Assembly (NCBI GenBank): GCA_009843635.1
Contig: VYDB01000150.1
Span: 1 to 64,000, forward strand
Source: Gammaproteobacteria bacterium
GTDB lineage: Bacteria; Pseudomonadota; Gammaproteobacteria; Pseudomonadales; Azotimanducaceae
Reading direction: 5' to 3'
Length of the DNA stretch: 64,000 nucleotides
The position numbers and the translations under genes were made by a program. The notes under the pieces are model-generated. The model saw only the letters and a program-made list of their open reading frames with translations. It made no database searches and was not told the origin of the DNA. Position 1 is the stretch's first letter. Each line of letters begins with the position of its first letter. Shown piece by piece: positions 1 through 8,462 of this stretch.

Positions 1-67
1 GGAGGACAAAAAAGAAGGCATCAGCGCCTTCCTGGACAAGCGCCCGCCGCAGTTCAAGGGCCGTTGA
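1..67 (+). CDS. Enoyl-CoA hydratase/isomerase, C-terminal end (partial)
   Basis: Only the last 21 codons of a gene that begins before the window are present, read in the frame starting at base 2 and ending with TGA at 65-67. The tail reads EGISAFLDKRPPQFKGR. An EG(x)xAFLxKRPPxFKG ending is typical of crotonase-family enoyl-CoA hydratases. The neighbouring hot-dog dehydratases fit an acyl-CoA or beta-oxidation setting. The substrate cannot be told from this piece. Confidence 0.7.
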   Translation, partial: EDKKEGISAFLDKRPPQFKGR

Positions 68-188
68 ACCCAACTCGCCGCTGAGGGATACTGCCCGACT
101 TGGACTGAGCGAGGGGGGTAGCCAACGGCCCGACATCGCCCACGTTCAGCTTCCAACAATTCAGCAAATCAACAATCGAGGGGAATCC

Positions 189-683
189 ATGGCCATTGAC
201 CGCTTTCCGGTGGAAGCCAGCCACATCATGATGTTCGCCCGTTCGGTGGCGGACGCCAATCCCATCTACTACGACGAGGAGTACGCGGCCGGCACGGAGC
301 CGGGCAAGATCATCGCACCGCCGACCTTCGCGCAATCCAGCGCCCAGTTCGACCCCGACTACTTCCTGCGCCCGAAGATCGGCGAGCCTTGGTTCGGCTC
401 CGGCAAGGAGGCCACCGGCATCAAGCGGGAAAGCTCCGGCGGCGGTGGTGGTGGGGGCGGCGGCCTGCACGCCGAGCAGCACTTCGAGTACCACCGCCAC
501 ATCAGCCCTGGCGACGTGCTCAGCGCCACGGTCAAGCCGGGCAAGACCTGGGAGCGGGAGAGCAAGCGCGCCGGCAAGCTGACGTTCAGCGAAACCGTCA
601 CCGAGTACCGCGACCAAAACGGCGAACTGGTCATCACCGCCCGAGGCGTCGGCGTACGCACCGAGCGCCCCGTCGATCAATAG
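189..683 (+). CDS. HadA-like MaoC/FAS1-type dehydratase subunit
   Basis: A 164-residue hot-dog-fold protein resembling the N-terminal MaoC dehydratase domain and mycobacterial HadA. It is expected to pair with the next gene as a heterodimeric (R)-specific hydroxyacyl dehydratase or enoyl-CoA hydratase. Recognisable parts are the FARSVADANPIYYDEEYA segment, the IIAPPTFA segment and a late HISPGDVL segment. Residues 84-92 are nine consecutive glycines just before LHAEQHFEYHR, probably a flexible loop. ATG 189 follows a GAGGGGA ribosome-binding site. The stop lies 12 bases before the partner's ATG, so the two are surely co-translated. Substrate unknown. Confidence 0.85.
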   Translation: MAIDRFPVEASHIMMFARSVADANPIYYDEEYAAGTEPGKIIAPPTFAQSSAQFDPDYFLRPKIGEPWFGSGKEATGIKRESSGGGGGGGGGLHAEQHFEYHRHISPGDVLSATVKPGKTWERESKRAGKLTFSETVTEYRDQNGELVITARGVGVRTERPVDQ

Positions 684-695
684 GAGCATTTGAAC

Positions 696-1118
696 ATGGC
701 ACTAAGCGCAGGCAATTTGAACATCGGCGACACCTACGAGGAATGCTTGGTGGAGGACCTCAAGCGTACCCAGCTCGTGCAGTACTCGGGCGCCTCCGGG
801 GACTACAACCCCCTGCACTCCGATGAGATCTTCACTACCCAGGTGGCGGGCTACCCGAGTGTTTTCGCCCACGGCATGCTGACCATGGGCATGACCGGCC
901 GAATGCTGACCAACTACGTCGGCGACGGCAGGCTCAAGACCTTCGGCGTGCGCTTCACCAGCCAAGTCTGGCCCGGCGACACCCTGCACTCCACCGCCAC
1001 GGTGGAGGAGGTCACGGTGGAAGACGACGACCCTGTAGTGAAGCTGAAGGTCGAGACCACCAACCAAGACGGCAAGGTGGTGGTGTCGGGGTACGCTTCG
1101 GCTCGGCTGGATCCCTAG
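696..1118 (+). CDS. HadB-like MaoC hot-dog dehydratase subunit
   Basis: A 140-residue single hot-dog MaoC protein. The hydratase-2 motif is visible as YSGASGDYNPLHSDE, with the catalytic Asp and His, followed by FAHGMLTMGM. Its length and the HGMLTMG stretch closely resemble mycobacterial HadB, which supplies the catalytic residues while HadA binds the acyl chain. ATG 696 is preferred over the TTG at 690 because AGGAG at 682-686 sits at good spacing. It forms an operon with the HadA-like gene. It ends one base before the end of the convergent SDR gene. Confidence 0.87.
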   Translation: MALSAGNLNIGDTYEECLVEDLKRTQLVQYSGASGDYNPLHSDEIFTTQVAGYPSVFAHGMLTMGMTGRMLTNYVGDGRLKTFGVRFTSQVWPGDTLHSTATVEEVTVEDDDPVVKLKVETTNQDGKVVVSGYASARLDP

Positions 1119-1835
1119 TCACCACCGCTCCACGGAGGTGCGCACGTCGATTTCGAAGGTCCAGGCGCGGCGGGGCTGGTTGTAGAGATAGGCAAACCCG
1201 TCGGCGATGCCTTCGAGGGAGATCATTCCCTGCTCGCCGAGTTTTTCGGCGTACTCCGGGAAGCCCCGCTTGATCTTCTGGCCGCCGATGGCACCGTCCA
1301 CCACCACGTGGCCGACGTGGACGCCCTCGGGACCGTACTCCTTGGCCATGGCTTGGGCGAGATTGCGCAAGCCCCCCTTGGCCGCGCTGAACGCCCCGAA
1401 GTGGGCACGTCCGCGCATGGAGGCGCTAGCACCGGTGAAAAGCAGGGTGCCGCCGCCTTTCGGCAGGAAGCGGCGCACCGCCTCGCGTCCGAATAGAAAA
1501 CCGCCGAAGCAGCCCACCCGCCAAGCAGACTCAAAGTAGTCCGCGTCCATGTCAATGACCCGCCCCGGCTGGTTGTTGCCGGCGTTGTAGATGGCGACGC
1601 TCAAACCATCACCCGCAGCATCGAACAACGCCGCCACCGACACCTCATCGGTGGCGTCCGCGACCACCCCGGTGGCTTGGCCGCCCACATCCCGAATGCT
1701 CTGCTCCACGCCTTCCACTTGGGCCTGGGTTCGGCCCGCGGCAAAAACGTGCAAGCCCATCGCCGCGAAGCGCTGGCACAGCGCCCCGCCAAGGCCTTCA
1801 ACCGGCCCGACGCCGATGACCACTGCGGTATCCAT
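1119..1835 (-). CDS. SDR-family protein with Phe in place of catalytic Tyr
   Basis: A 238-residue short-chain dehydrogenase/reductase. The N terminus has a divergent nucleotide-binding loop (VIGVGPVEGLGGAL) and a later NAG-type segment (IYNAGNN). The active-site region reads TGASASMRGRAHFGAFSAAKGGLR, so the usual YxxxK is FxxxK. I recall an SDR subgroup with a GPGLG-type loop where this Phe is normal, so it need not be a broken enzyme. It may be non-catalytic or use another chemistry. ATG 1835 has GGGAG eight bases upstream and is preferred over the in-frame TTG at 1850. It is convergent with the hot-dog pair and divergent from hsdM. Confidence 0.82.
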   Translation of the reverse strand: MDTAVVIGVGPVEGLGGALCQRFAAMGLHVFAAGRTQAQVEGVEQSIRDVGGQATGVVADATDEVSVAALFDAAGDGLSVAIYNAGNNQPGRVIDMDADYFESAWRVGCFGGFLFGREAVRRFLPKGGGTLLFTGASASMRGRAHFGAFSAAKGGLRNLAQAMAKEYGPEGVHVGHVVVDGAIGGQKIKRGFPEYAEKLGEQGMISLEGIADGFAYLYNQPRRAWTFEIDVRTSVERW

Positions 1836-1994
1836 GTGTCTTTCTCCCAATCTGGTAGTTTTTGCAGTCTAGCCTCCCAGAGATTCGGTGTCCCTAGTGT
1901 GCTGGCCAAGGCGAAGCGCTAACCTGCATCACTCCATTGGCCCACAAGGGGCCTGCTGTGGAAAAATGACGCTGCATTCAGGTAGTGGGAACTG

Positions 1995-4436
1995 ATGGCA
2001 CTCAAAAAATCCCAACTCTATTCCTCGCTCTGGCAAAGCTGCGACGAACTGCGCGGCGGCATGGACGCCTCTCAGTACAAGGACTATGTGCTGACGCTGC
2101 TGTTTATGAAGTACGTCTCCGACAAGCATGCCAGCGACCCGGACGCGCTCATCGAGGTGCCAGACGGCGGCGGATTCGACGACATGGCGAAACTCAAGGG
2201 CGACAAGGAAATCGGTGACCGCATCAACAAGATCATAAGCCGCCTTGCCGAAGCTAATGGGCTGAAGGGGGTCATTGACCAAGCCGACTTCAACGATGAG
2301 AGCAAGCTTGGCACCGGCAAGGAGATGCAGGATCGGCTGTCGAAGCTCGTCGCCATCTTCGAGGAGCTCGACTTCAGCGCCAACCGCGTCAGCGGCGATG
2401 ATCTTCTCGGTGACGCCTACGAGTACCTCATGCGGCACTTTGCCACCGAGTCCGGCAAGAGCAAGGGGCAGTTCTACACCCCCGCCGAAGTCTCGCGGAT
2501 CATGGCAAAGGTGGTGGGCATCGGCCCAGATACCCGCCAAGACCAGACCATCTACGATCCCACGTGCGGTTCGGGTTCGCTGCTGCTCAAGGCGGCCGAC
2601 GAAGCGCCGCGCGGCATCACCGTGTACGGCCAAGAGATGGACAACGCGACCTGGTCGCTGGCCCGCATGAATCTCATACTACACGGTCAGGAGACTGCGG
2701 AAATCTGGAGCGGCAACACCCTCGCCGCTCCGCATTTCAAGAACTCTAGCGGCAGCCTCAAGACTTTCGACTTCGCCGTGGCCAATCCGCCCTTCTCAAC
2801 CAAGGCATGGTCGAACGGGCTGGATCCAGAACATGACCAGTACGGGAGGTTCGTCTACGGCGTGCCACCGGCGAAAAACGGCGACTACGCCTATCTGCTA
2901 CACCTAATCACGTCGCTCAAGAGCCGTGGCAAGGGCGCCATCATCCTGCCCCACGGCGTGTTGTTCCGCGGCAACCGCGAGGCCGACATACGCCGTAACC
3001 TCGTCCAGCGTGGCCTCATCAAGGGCATCATCGGACTTCCCGCCAACCTATTTTATGGCACTGGCATCCCAGCGTGCATCGTGGTCATCGACAAGGAGGG
3101 CGCGGCCACCCGCGAGGGCATCTTCATGGTTGACGCGAGCCGCGGCTTCATCAAGGACGGCAACAAGAACCGCCTGCGCGAGCAGGACATCCACCGAGTG
3201 GTGGACGTGTTTACCCGACAAACCGAGACTCCCCGCTATTCACGCCTAGTGCCGCTAGCTGAGATCTCCGACCCTGCAAACGACTACAACCTCAATCTGC
3301 CGCGCTACATCGATTCGAGCGAACCGGAAGACTTGCACGACCTCGAAGCCCACCTGCGCGGCGGCATTCCCAACCGCGACATCGACGCCCTAGGTGAATA
3401 CTGGCAGGTCTTCCCGAATGTGCGCGACGCGCTGTTTGCGGAAAACGGACGAGCGGGTTACAGCACCGCCCGAATCGAGGCTCGGAAGGTCAAGGCCGCG
3501 ATCCTAGATCACCAAGACTTCCAATCCTATGCGCGGCTGGTCGAGAACGTTGCAAGCGAGTGGTGCGAGGCTCACCAGAACCGCCTTCTGGAAATCAACG
3601 CTACGACGGAACCGAAAGCCCTCATCGGTACTCTATCCGAAGACCTACTGCGTCGATTCTCGGACTTACCGCTGCTCGATGCCTACGACATTTACCAATG
3701 CCTGATGGACTACTGGAACGAGACCATGCAGGACGATGCTTTCCTCGTCGTAGGGGAAGGATGGTTCGACGCGGCCCAACCGCGTGGGATCGTCGAGGAC
3801 CGCAAGCGCAAGTTCAAGGAAACGCCGGACCTCATCGTGAAGAAGCGGAAGTACAAGCTCGATCTGATCCCCCCGGCACTGGTAGTCGCCCGCTACTTTG
3901 CAGCCGAGCAGCGCACCGTAGAGACCTTGCAGGAAAAGCGGGATATTGCAGCCGGCGATCTTGAGGAGTTCATTGAGGAACACATCGGCGAAGAAGGCTT
4001 GCTTGAGGGCACGGTCAACGACAAAGGCAAGCTCACCAAGGCTAACGTGTCAGCAAGGCTGAAAGCCATTGAGGCCGAGCCCGGCAGCAGCGATGAACGG
4101 CAAACGCTTGAGCGCGGTCTGGCTCTTGTCGAGGCGGAGTCCAAGGCCTCGAGGGTGGCCAAGAAGGCCCAAGCCGACTTGGATGCCCAAGTGTTCGCTC
4201 GCTACGCGGCGCTCAGCGAAAGCGAGATCAAGAGCCTCGTCGTCGTGGACAAGTGGCTCGTGAGCATCCGCAACGTCATCGACGCTGAAGTGCAACGCCT
4301 GATCCAACGTCTCGGAACGCGCTTACAGGAGATCGAGGAGCGCTACGCCCGACCGCTACCGGAACTGGAGCGGGATGTGGAGGCGTACAGCGCCAAAGTC
4401 AATTCGCACCTCGCCCGTATGGGGATTTCCTTGTGA
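1995..4436 (+). CDS. hsdM: Type I restriction-modification DNA methyltransferase subunit (HsdM), long form
   Basis: An adenine-N6 methyltransferase subunit of a type I R-M enzyme, working with HsdS and HsdR. The helical HsdM N-terminal domain (about residues 5-145) starts with QLYSSLWQSCDELRGGMDASQYKDY. The SAM-binding motif is IYDPTCGSGSLLLKAAD near residue 187. The catalytic motif NPPF appears in VANPPFSTKAW near residue 260. The protein has 813 residues where about 500 is usual. The extra roughly 320 C-terminal residues are charged and probably coiled-coil, ending in ERDVEAYSAKVNSHLARMG. ATG 1995 opens the MALKKSQLY start. It heads the R-M locus. Confidence 0.95.
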   Translation: MALKKSQLYSSLWQSCDELRGGMDASQYKDYVLTLLFMKYVSDKHASDPDALIEVPDGGGFDDMAKLKGDKEIGDRINKIISRLAEANGLKGVIDQADFNDESKLGTGKEMQDRLSKLVAIFEELDFSANRVSGDDLLGDAYEYLMRHFATESGKSKGQFYTPAEVSRIMAKVVGIGPDTRQDQTIYDPTCGSGSLLLKAADEAPRGITVYGQEMDNATWSLARMNLILHGQETAEIWSGNTLAAPHFKNSSGSLKTFDFAVANPPFSTKAWSNGLDPEHDQYGRFVYGVPPAKNGDYAYLLHLITSLKSRGKGAIILPHGVLFRGNREADIRRNLVQRGLIKGIIGLPANLFYGTGIPACIVVIDKEGAATREGIFMVDASRGFIKDGNKNRLREQDIHRVVDVFTRQTETPRYSRLVPLAEISDPANDYNLNLPRYIDSSEPEDLHDLEAHLRGGIPNRDIDALGEYWQVFPNVRDALFAENGRAGYSTARIEARKVKAAILDHQDFQSYARLVENVASEWCEAHQNRLLEINATTEPKALIGTLSEDLLRRFSDLPLLDAYDIYQCLMDYWNETMQDDAFLVVGEGWFDAAQPRGIVEDRKRKFKETPDLIVKKRKYKLDLIPPALVVARYFAAEQRTVETLQEKRDIAAGDLEEFIEEHIGEEGLLEGTVNDKGKLTKANVSARLKAIEAEPGSSDERQTLERGLALVEAESKASRVAKKAQADLDAQVFARYAALSESEIKSLVVVDKWLVSIRNVIDAEVQRLIQRLGTRLQEIEERYARPLPELERDVEAYSAKVNSHLARMGISL

Positions 4437-4765
4437 GGTCGCTACTTGAGCCCACGATACCGCCAACTGATGGCACCGGGATTGGGCTGACACCGTCCGC
4501 CCAATTCACTATCGCTGACTCAGATTCTCTGACCATACGAATTGCGGCGACCCAGGAAAATTTCGCAACGGCGTCGCGGAATTCCCTTGGCCGGGCAAGT
4601 TCCGAGACATGGGCTCCAAATTCGACATATCTCAAGAGGGAGACTCAACAGGCACTGCCTGCTAAATCTCCTGCGCCTAACCTGAACCGCACGGCACCAG
4701 CGAACGCGGCATTTTGCAGACACTGTCTGCACAATCTGCAGCACGGTTACCCGTTTGTGGATCTG
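4437..4765. other. Gene-free stretch between hsdM and the YhcG remnant, with one palindrome
   Basis: No convincing gene is visible. The long frame that runs through it on the plus strand has no family signature until its last 12 or so codons. A near-perfect palindrome lies at 4715-4731: TGCAGACA, one C, then TGTCTGCA. It could be an operator or a weak terminator for hsdM. No T-run follows it. Confidence 0.4.
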
Positions 4766-5147
4766 CCGAAGTTTCTACTAGAGGGAGCAGGAAAGTGGTC
4801 CAACATTGTCGGGCCAATTGACTTTGCTAGTGTCCAATGACCGGCTGCGCTGTTATGTGCAGATTGACCTCAAGCTTGGTAAGCACTCCCACCAAGACTT
4901 CGGGCAGATGCAGATGCACCTGAACTACTTCGACCACCATGGGAAGACCGAAGAGGAACTATCGACTGTCGGCATCCTGTTTTGCGACGACAAGAATGAT
5001 GCCGTGGTGGAATTCGCGCCATCCGAGGACGCCAACATCTACCCCTCTAAATGCCAGCTAATCCTATCGTCGAAACAGGAACTCGTTGCTCAACTCGAAC
5101 ACGCCCGTTGGGAACTCGCAGCAAAGGGAAGCGGTAGCCGTGCGTGA
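4766..5147 (+). pseudogene. Remnant of a YhcG/DUF1016 PD-(D/E)XK nuclease
   Basis: The clear part is 4833-5100, reading LRCYVQIDLKLGKHSHQD, then GQMQMHLNYFD, then VGILFCDDKND. It matches the C-terminal nuclease domain of the YhcG/DUF1016 family, including the (I)DLK catalytic strand and the GQM-(x)-YLN and GxILC segments. Only about 90 residues of a family of roughly 330-350 remain. Another frame just upstream (4766-4800) encodes LPKFLLEGAGKW, similar to the KFLLELGxGF lead-in of the domain. This suggests a deletion plus frameshift. Intact YhcG genes often sit inside type I R-M loci. The 3' end overlaps the hsdS start. Probably not functional. Confidence 0.7.
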
Positions 5148-6465
5148 GACTCTTCCGACGAGAGAGGATGATGCTGCCTCAGTAGGTACCCGCACAGTCC
5201 CAGATGCGTCGACCGGGCATTCGCACACAAATTTGGGATTGGTTCCGGAGGATTGGGACAACCGCCGTCTGCGGAACGACATATCACTTCTTTCTGGACA
5301 CCATGTACTAGCTCGTCACTGCAATACCCAAGGAGTCGGCATTCCATACCTAACTGGGCCAGCAGATTTTCCAAACGGGCGCATCAATCACACAAGTTAT
5401 ACAGTCCAGCCGACAACGCTTTGCTCAGCCAACGACATTCTTGTAACAGTCAAGGGGGCCGGAGCGGGCACGTTAATCCAAGCAGATTCGGAATACTGTA
5501 TAAGCCGACAACTTATGGCGATTCGCCCTGCGAATTGGAACACAGAGTTCCTCTATTACTCCCTCCTTCAGAACGCTCCACGCTTTAAAGCTGCCTCGAC
5601 GGGCCTCATACCAGGGTTATCACGCGCCGACATTCTTGACCAGCAGCTACCTGTACCCAGAGATTTGGGGGAACAACGCGCCATCGCTGAAGCGCTGTCG
5701 GATGTGGACGGCCTGCTCGAATCACTCGACACGCTGATCGCCAAGAAGCGAGCCATCAAGAGGGCCGTAATGCAGCAACTCCTTACCGGCAAGATCCGAA
5801 TAAAGGAAGTCTGCGGTTCGAAAGATGTGCCAACCGGGTACAAGCGCACCGAAGTGGGGATGATGCCGGAGGATTGGGAAGTTACGCCTCTTAGGTCTTG
5901 TCTTTGCGCCGCCCTCGACTATGGAGTAAACGCAGCAGCGGTTCCCTTCGATGATGAGTTGCCGACCTACTTGAGAATCACAGACATTGACGAAGAGAGC
6001 AGATATCGCCCATCTCCTCGCGTTTCAGTCGATCATCCCGACAGCGACTCCTATGTCCTATCCAAGGGCGATCTCGTATTTGCCCGGACTGGTGCAAGCG
6101 TCGGTAAATCCTATCTCCACGATCCGGCCGACGGCGCGTTGGTGTTCGCGGGTTTTTTGATTCGCGCGAGGCCGGAACCAGCAAAGCTCGACTCCACATA
6201 CTGCGCATACGTCGTCCAGTCTGAGCGCTACTGGAAGTGGGTTGCTGCAATGTCGAGTCGAAGCGGTCAACCAGGAATCAATGGACAAGAATACGGATCA
6301 TTTCCCTTACCCCTTCCCAAGATTCGCGAACAACGTGCCATCGCTGCCGCCCTATCCGACATGGATGCGGAAATCGTCCGACTGGAATCCCACCGCAGCA
6401 AAACCCTCGCCATCAAACAGGGCATGATGCAACAGCTTCTCACCGGGCGGGTGCGCTTAGTATGA
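5140..6465 (+). CDS. hsdS: Type I R-M specificity subunit (HsdS)
   Basis: The DNA-recognition subunit, about 441 residues. Two target-recognition half-domains open with LVPEDWDNRRLR and MMPEDWEVTPLR. Each is followed by a conserved helical spacer: LGEQRAIAEALSDVDGLLES ending in MQQLLTGKIRI, and REQRAIAAALSDMDAEIVRL ending in MQQLLTGRVRLV. Both halves look intact, so a bipartite target is expected. GTG 5140 is the proposed start. An in-frame TTG at 5086 would add 18 residues lying within the YhcG remnant. The stop overlaps the next small frame as ATGA. Confidence 0.93.
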   Translation: MRETLPTREDDAASVGTRTVPDASTGHSHTNLGLVPEDWDNRRLRNDISLLSGHHVLARHCNTQGVGIPYLTGPADFPNGRINHTSYTVQPTTLCSANDILVTVKGAGAGTLIQADSEYCISRQLMAIRPANWNTEFLYYSLLQNAPRFKAASTGLIPGLSRADILDQQLPVPRDLGEQRAIAEALSDVDGLLESLDTLIAKKRAIKRAVMQQLLTGKIRIKEVCGSKDVPTGYKRTEVGMMPEDWEVTPLRSCLCAALDYGVNAAAVPFDDELPTYLRITDIDEESRYRPSPRVSVDHPDSDSYVLSKGDLVFARTGASVGKSYLHDPADGALVFAGFLIRARPEPAKLDSTYCAYVVQSERYWKWVAAMSSRSGQPGINGQEYGSFPLPLPKIREQRAIAAALSDMDAEIVRLESHRSKTLAIKQGMMQQLLTGRVRLV

Positions 6466-6581
6466 GCGCGGCCAATCAGCCGGTCTGCTGGATCATTGCC
6501 GGTCCCCACGGCGCGGGTAAAGCCACCTTCGCACTACCGGAAATCCTTCAAATCCTAGAGAAGATGACGCACGATGGCTGA
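6462..6581 (+). pseudogene. Zeta-toxin-like P-loop remnant (39 codons)
   Basis: A short frame whose ATG overlaps the hsdS stop. It reads WIIAGPHGAGKATFALPEI, close to the N terminus of zeta-toxin/AAA kinases (WxxAGPNGAGKTTFA). The Walker A Thr after the Lys is Ala and the Asn is His. The frame then stops after about 15 more residues, where an intact toxin has about 200. The simplest reading is a toxin gene that lost its body by internal deletion. Its end overlaps the next gene's start (ATGGCTGA). Confidence 0.55.
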
Positions 6582-6771
6582 ACTCGATGAACTCACAAGA
6601 CAAAGCATTGAATCCCTTCGGCAATCTGTAGCTGAAGCCTTGGAGCGCAAGCGGCGTCTGGGACAATACGCCGTTTTCTGGCGGGATGGCCGCGTGGTCT
6701 TTGGCGGACCCGACGCGCCAGACGCTCAAGAGGGTGCAAGCGAGCCCTCGCAGTCGAACAGGATTGAGTGA
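6574..6771 (+). CDS. Small zeta-toxin-associated protein, possible antitoxin
   Basis: A 65-residue protein with a helical N-terminal half (ELTRQSIESLRQSVAEALERKRRLG) and a short strand-like segment (QYAVFWRDGRVVFGG). I recall similar small proteins next to zeta-type toxin genes, so an antitoxin or accessory role is possible but not proven. It overlaps the remnant upstream by 8 bases and lies 27 bases before the AlbA_2 gene. With the toxin remnant broken it may be a leftover. Confidence 0.6.
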   Translation: MAELDELTRQSIESLRQSVAEALERKRRLGQYAVFWRDGRVVFGGPDAPDAQEGASEPSQSNRIE

Positions 6772-6798
6772 GCCAAACCGGTCGAAGACTACAGAAGG

Positions 6799-8433
6799 AT
6801 GCCCCAAGAATCCCAGAACGTCGAATGGAAGCGCTCTTGGCGCGACGAATACCTGAAGTGGATCTGCGGGTTCGCGAACGCGCAGGGCGGCGTCCTTGAA
6901 ATCGGCAGGGACGACAAGGGCAAAGTAGTCGGCGTCAGTGGCGTACTCCGGTTGCTTGAGGAAATCCCCAACAAGGCGCTGTCCGTGCTCGGCATTCTGG
7001 TTGACGTGAACCTGAAGTCCGAAGACGGAAAGGAGTATCTGGAGATCGCGGTGGGCGGTTATCCGAACCCGGTCAGCTACAAGGGCGACATCTACTATCG
7101 GAGCGGCAGCACCAACCAAGTTCTCGGAGGTGCTGCACTGACGCGCTTCCTGTTGCAAAAGTACGGGCGAACCTGGGATGACGTTCCCCTGCCAGGCGTT
7201 GGCCTTAAGGACTTGGACACCCGCGTCCTTGACGGGTTTCGGCAGCGCGGCGCGAGCAGTGAACGCCTCCCTGGGGACATTCTCAATGAATCTGATGAGG
7301 AAATCATCGAACGGCTGCAGTTTCGGGAAGCGGAACACCTCAAACGCGCCGCCGTGCTGCTGTTCTATCCGGCTCCGCACCGGTTTGTGATGGAAGCTTA
7401 TGTGAAGATTGGCTACTTCCGCTGCTCGGAGTTGTTGTTTCAGGACGTTATCGAAGGAGATTTGTTCACCCAAGTTGATCGGACGATGGACCTGCTGTAC
7501 ACCAAGTACACGCGGGCCCTGATTTCCTACGATGGGGTTTACCGTGTGGAAACCTTTCCGGTGCCGCGCGAGGCCATGCGCGAGGCGGTAATCAATGCCG
7601 TCATCCACAGGGACTACACAATTCCCTCCCCCATTCAGATACGTGTGTCAGATGACCGGATCGAGATGTGGAACGCTGCGGATTTACCCACCCATTGGAT
7701 CGGCGAACAGCTTGCCGGAAAACTTGCGTCAAAACCGCATAATCCACGCATCGCCCAAGCGTTTTACCGCGCCGGATTGATCGAAGCCTGGGGACGGGGC
7801 ATCCGGCGAATCGTCGACATGTGTGAAGAGGCTGGCAACCCCACGCCCCAATGGGAATTGCAGAAGACGGGCGAGGGATTGTGGACAACGTTTCCGTTCT
7901 CGGCTGCGTATCAGGCTGCCGACACGACTTCGGGCGGTGGAGGAGCCGAGGAAACCAACCAGAGCACTGCCCGCGAAACTACCCCAAACGCTGCCCTTAG
8001 AACCACCCCAAAAACTACCCAAAACGCTACCCAAGAAACCATCCGGGAGCGCATACTGGCCTTGCTCCGGGAAGAACCGGGAATCACTCGGCGGTTGCTC
8101 TCCGAACACGTCGGCCTTACGCCGGATGGAGTCAAGTATCATTTGGACAAGCTGCGCACCGCCGGAGTCATCCAGCGGGTCGGATCAACCAAGGCAGGCC
8201 GATGGGAAATCCTGACCACCCCCAAAACTACCCAGGTCACTGCCCAAGAAACCATCCGGGAGCGCATACTGGCCCTGCTCGTGGAGGAACCGGGGATCAC
8301 TCGACGGCTGCTCGCCGAACGTGTTGGCCTGACGCCGGACGGGGTGAAATATCATTTGAACAAGCTGCGCGCCGCTGGAGTCATCCGGCATGTCGGGCCG
8401 ACCCGAGCAGGCCACTGGGAAGTGCTCAGGTGA
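6799..8433 (+). CDS. AlbA_2/RecG-like ATP-binding regulator with duplicated winged helix
   Basis: A 544-residue protein. Residues 5-120 form an AlbA_2 (Schlafen-like) domain: NVEWKRSWRDEYLKWICGFANAQGG through GDIYYRSGSTNQ. Residues about 255-355 carry the GHKL-like ATPase signature of RecG-related regulators (REAVINAVIHRDY, IEMWNAADLP, GRGIRRIVDMC). The tail has two tandem copies of a Thr/Gln-rich linker plus winged helix-turn-helix (IRERILALL(R/V)EEPGITRRLL to GVKYHLxKLR). Such genes are frequent passengers in type I R-M loci and may regulate them; the real function is unknown. ATG 6799 follows AGAAGG directly. It lies between hsdS and hsdR. Confidence 0.85.
   Translation: MPQESQNVEWKRSWRDEYLKWICGFANAQGGVLEIGRDDKGKVVGVSGVLRLLEEIPNKALSVLGILVDVNLKSEDGKEYLEIAVGGYPNPVSYKGDIYYRSGSTNQVLGGAALTRFLLQKYGRTWDDVPLPGVGLKDLDTRVLDGFRQRGASSERLPGDILNESDEEIIERLQFREAEHLKRAAVLLFYPAPHRFVMEAYVKIGYFRCSELLFQDVIEGDLFTQVDRTMDLLYTKYTRALISYDGVYRVETFPVPREAMREAVINAVIHRDYTIPSPIQIRVSDDRIEMWNAADLPTHWIGEQLAGKLASKPHNPRIAQAFYRAGLIEAWGRGIRRIVDMCEEAGNPTPQWELQKTGEGLWTTFPFSAAYQAADTTSGGGGAEETNQSTARETTPNAALRTTPKTTQNATQETIRERILALLREEPGITRRLLSEHVGLTPDGVKYHLDKLRTAGVIQRVGSTKAGRWEILTTPKTTQVTAQETIRERILALLVEEPGITRRLLAERVGLTPDGVKYHLNKLRAAGVIRHVGPTRAGHWEVLR
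8002..8430 (+). repeat. In-frame tandem duplication of a 71-codon winged-helix unit
   Basis: Two copies, 8002-8214 and 8215-8430, in the AlbA_2 gene (residues 402-472 and 473-544). Each starts with ACCACCCC(A/C) and encodes TTPKTTQ, then TIRERILALL, then PGITRRLL, GLTPDGVKYHL and WE(I/V)L. The nucleotide copies are still very similar, so the duplication is recent or kept alike by recombination. Confidence 0.88.
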
Positions 8434-8462
8434 CGGCGCTCAATGCTGGCTGAGGCTCTGGA

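Noticed and set aside
4433-4840. Plus-strand 135-codon frame after hsdM
   Set aside because: Only its last dozen codons resemble anything (YhcG lead-in); the rest has no protein signature.
8002-8430. CRISPR-like or transposon repeat
   Set aside because: It is a two-copy in-frame coding duplication; no short palindromic repeat-spacer pattern exists.
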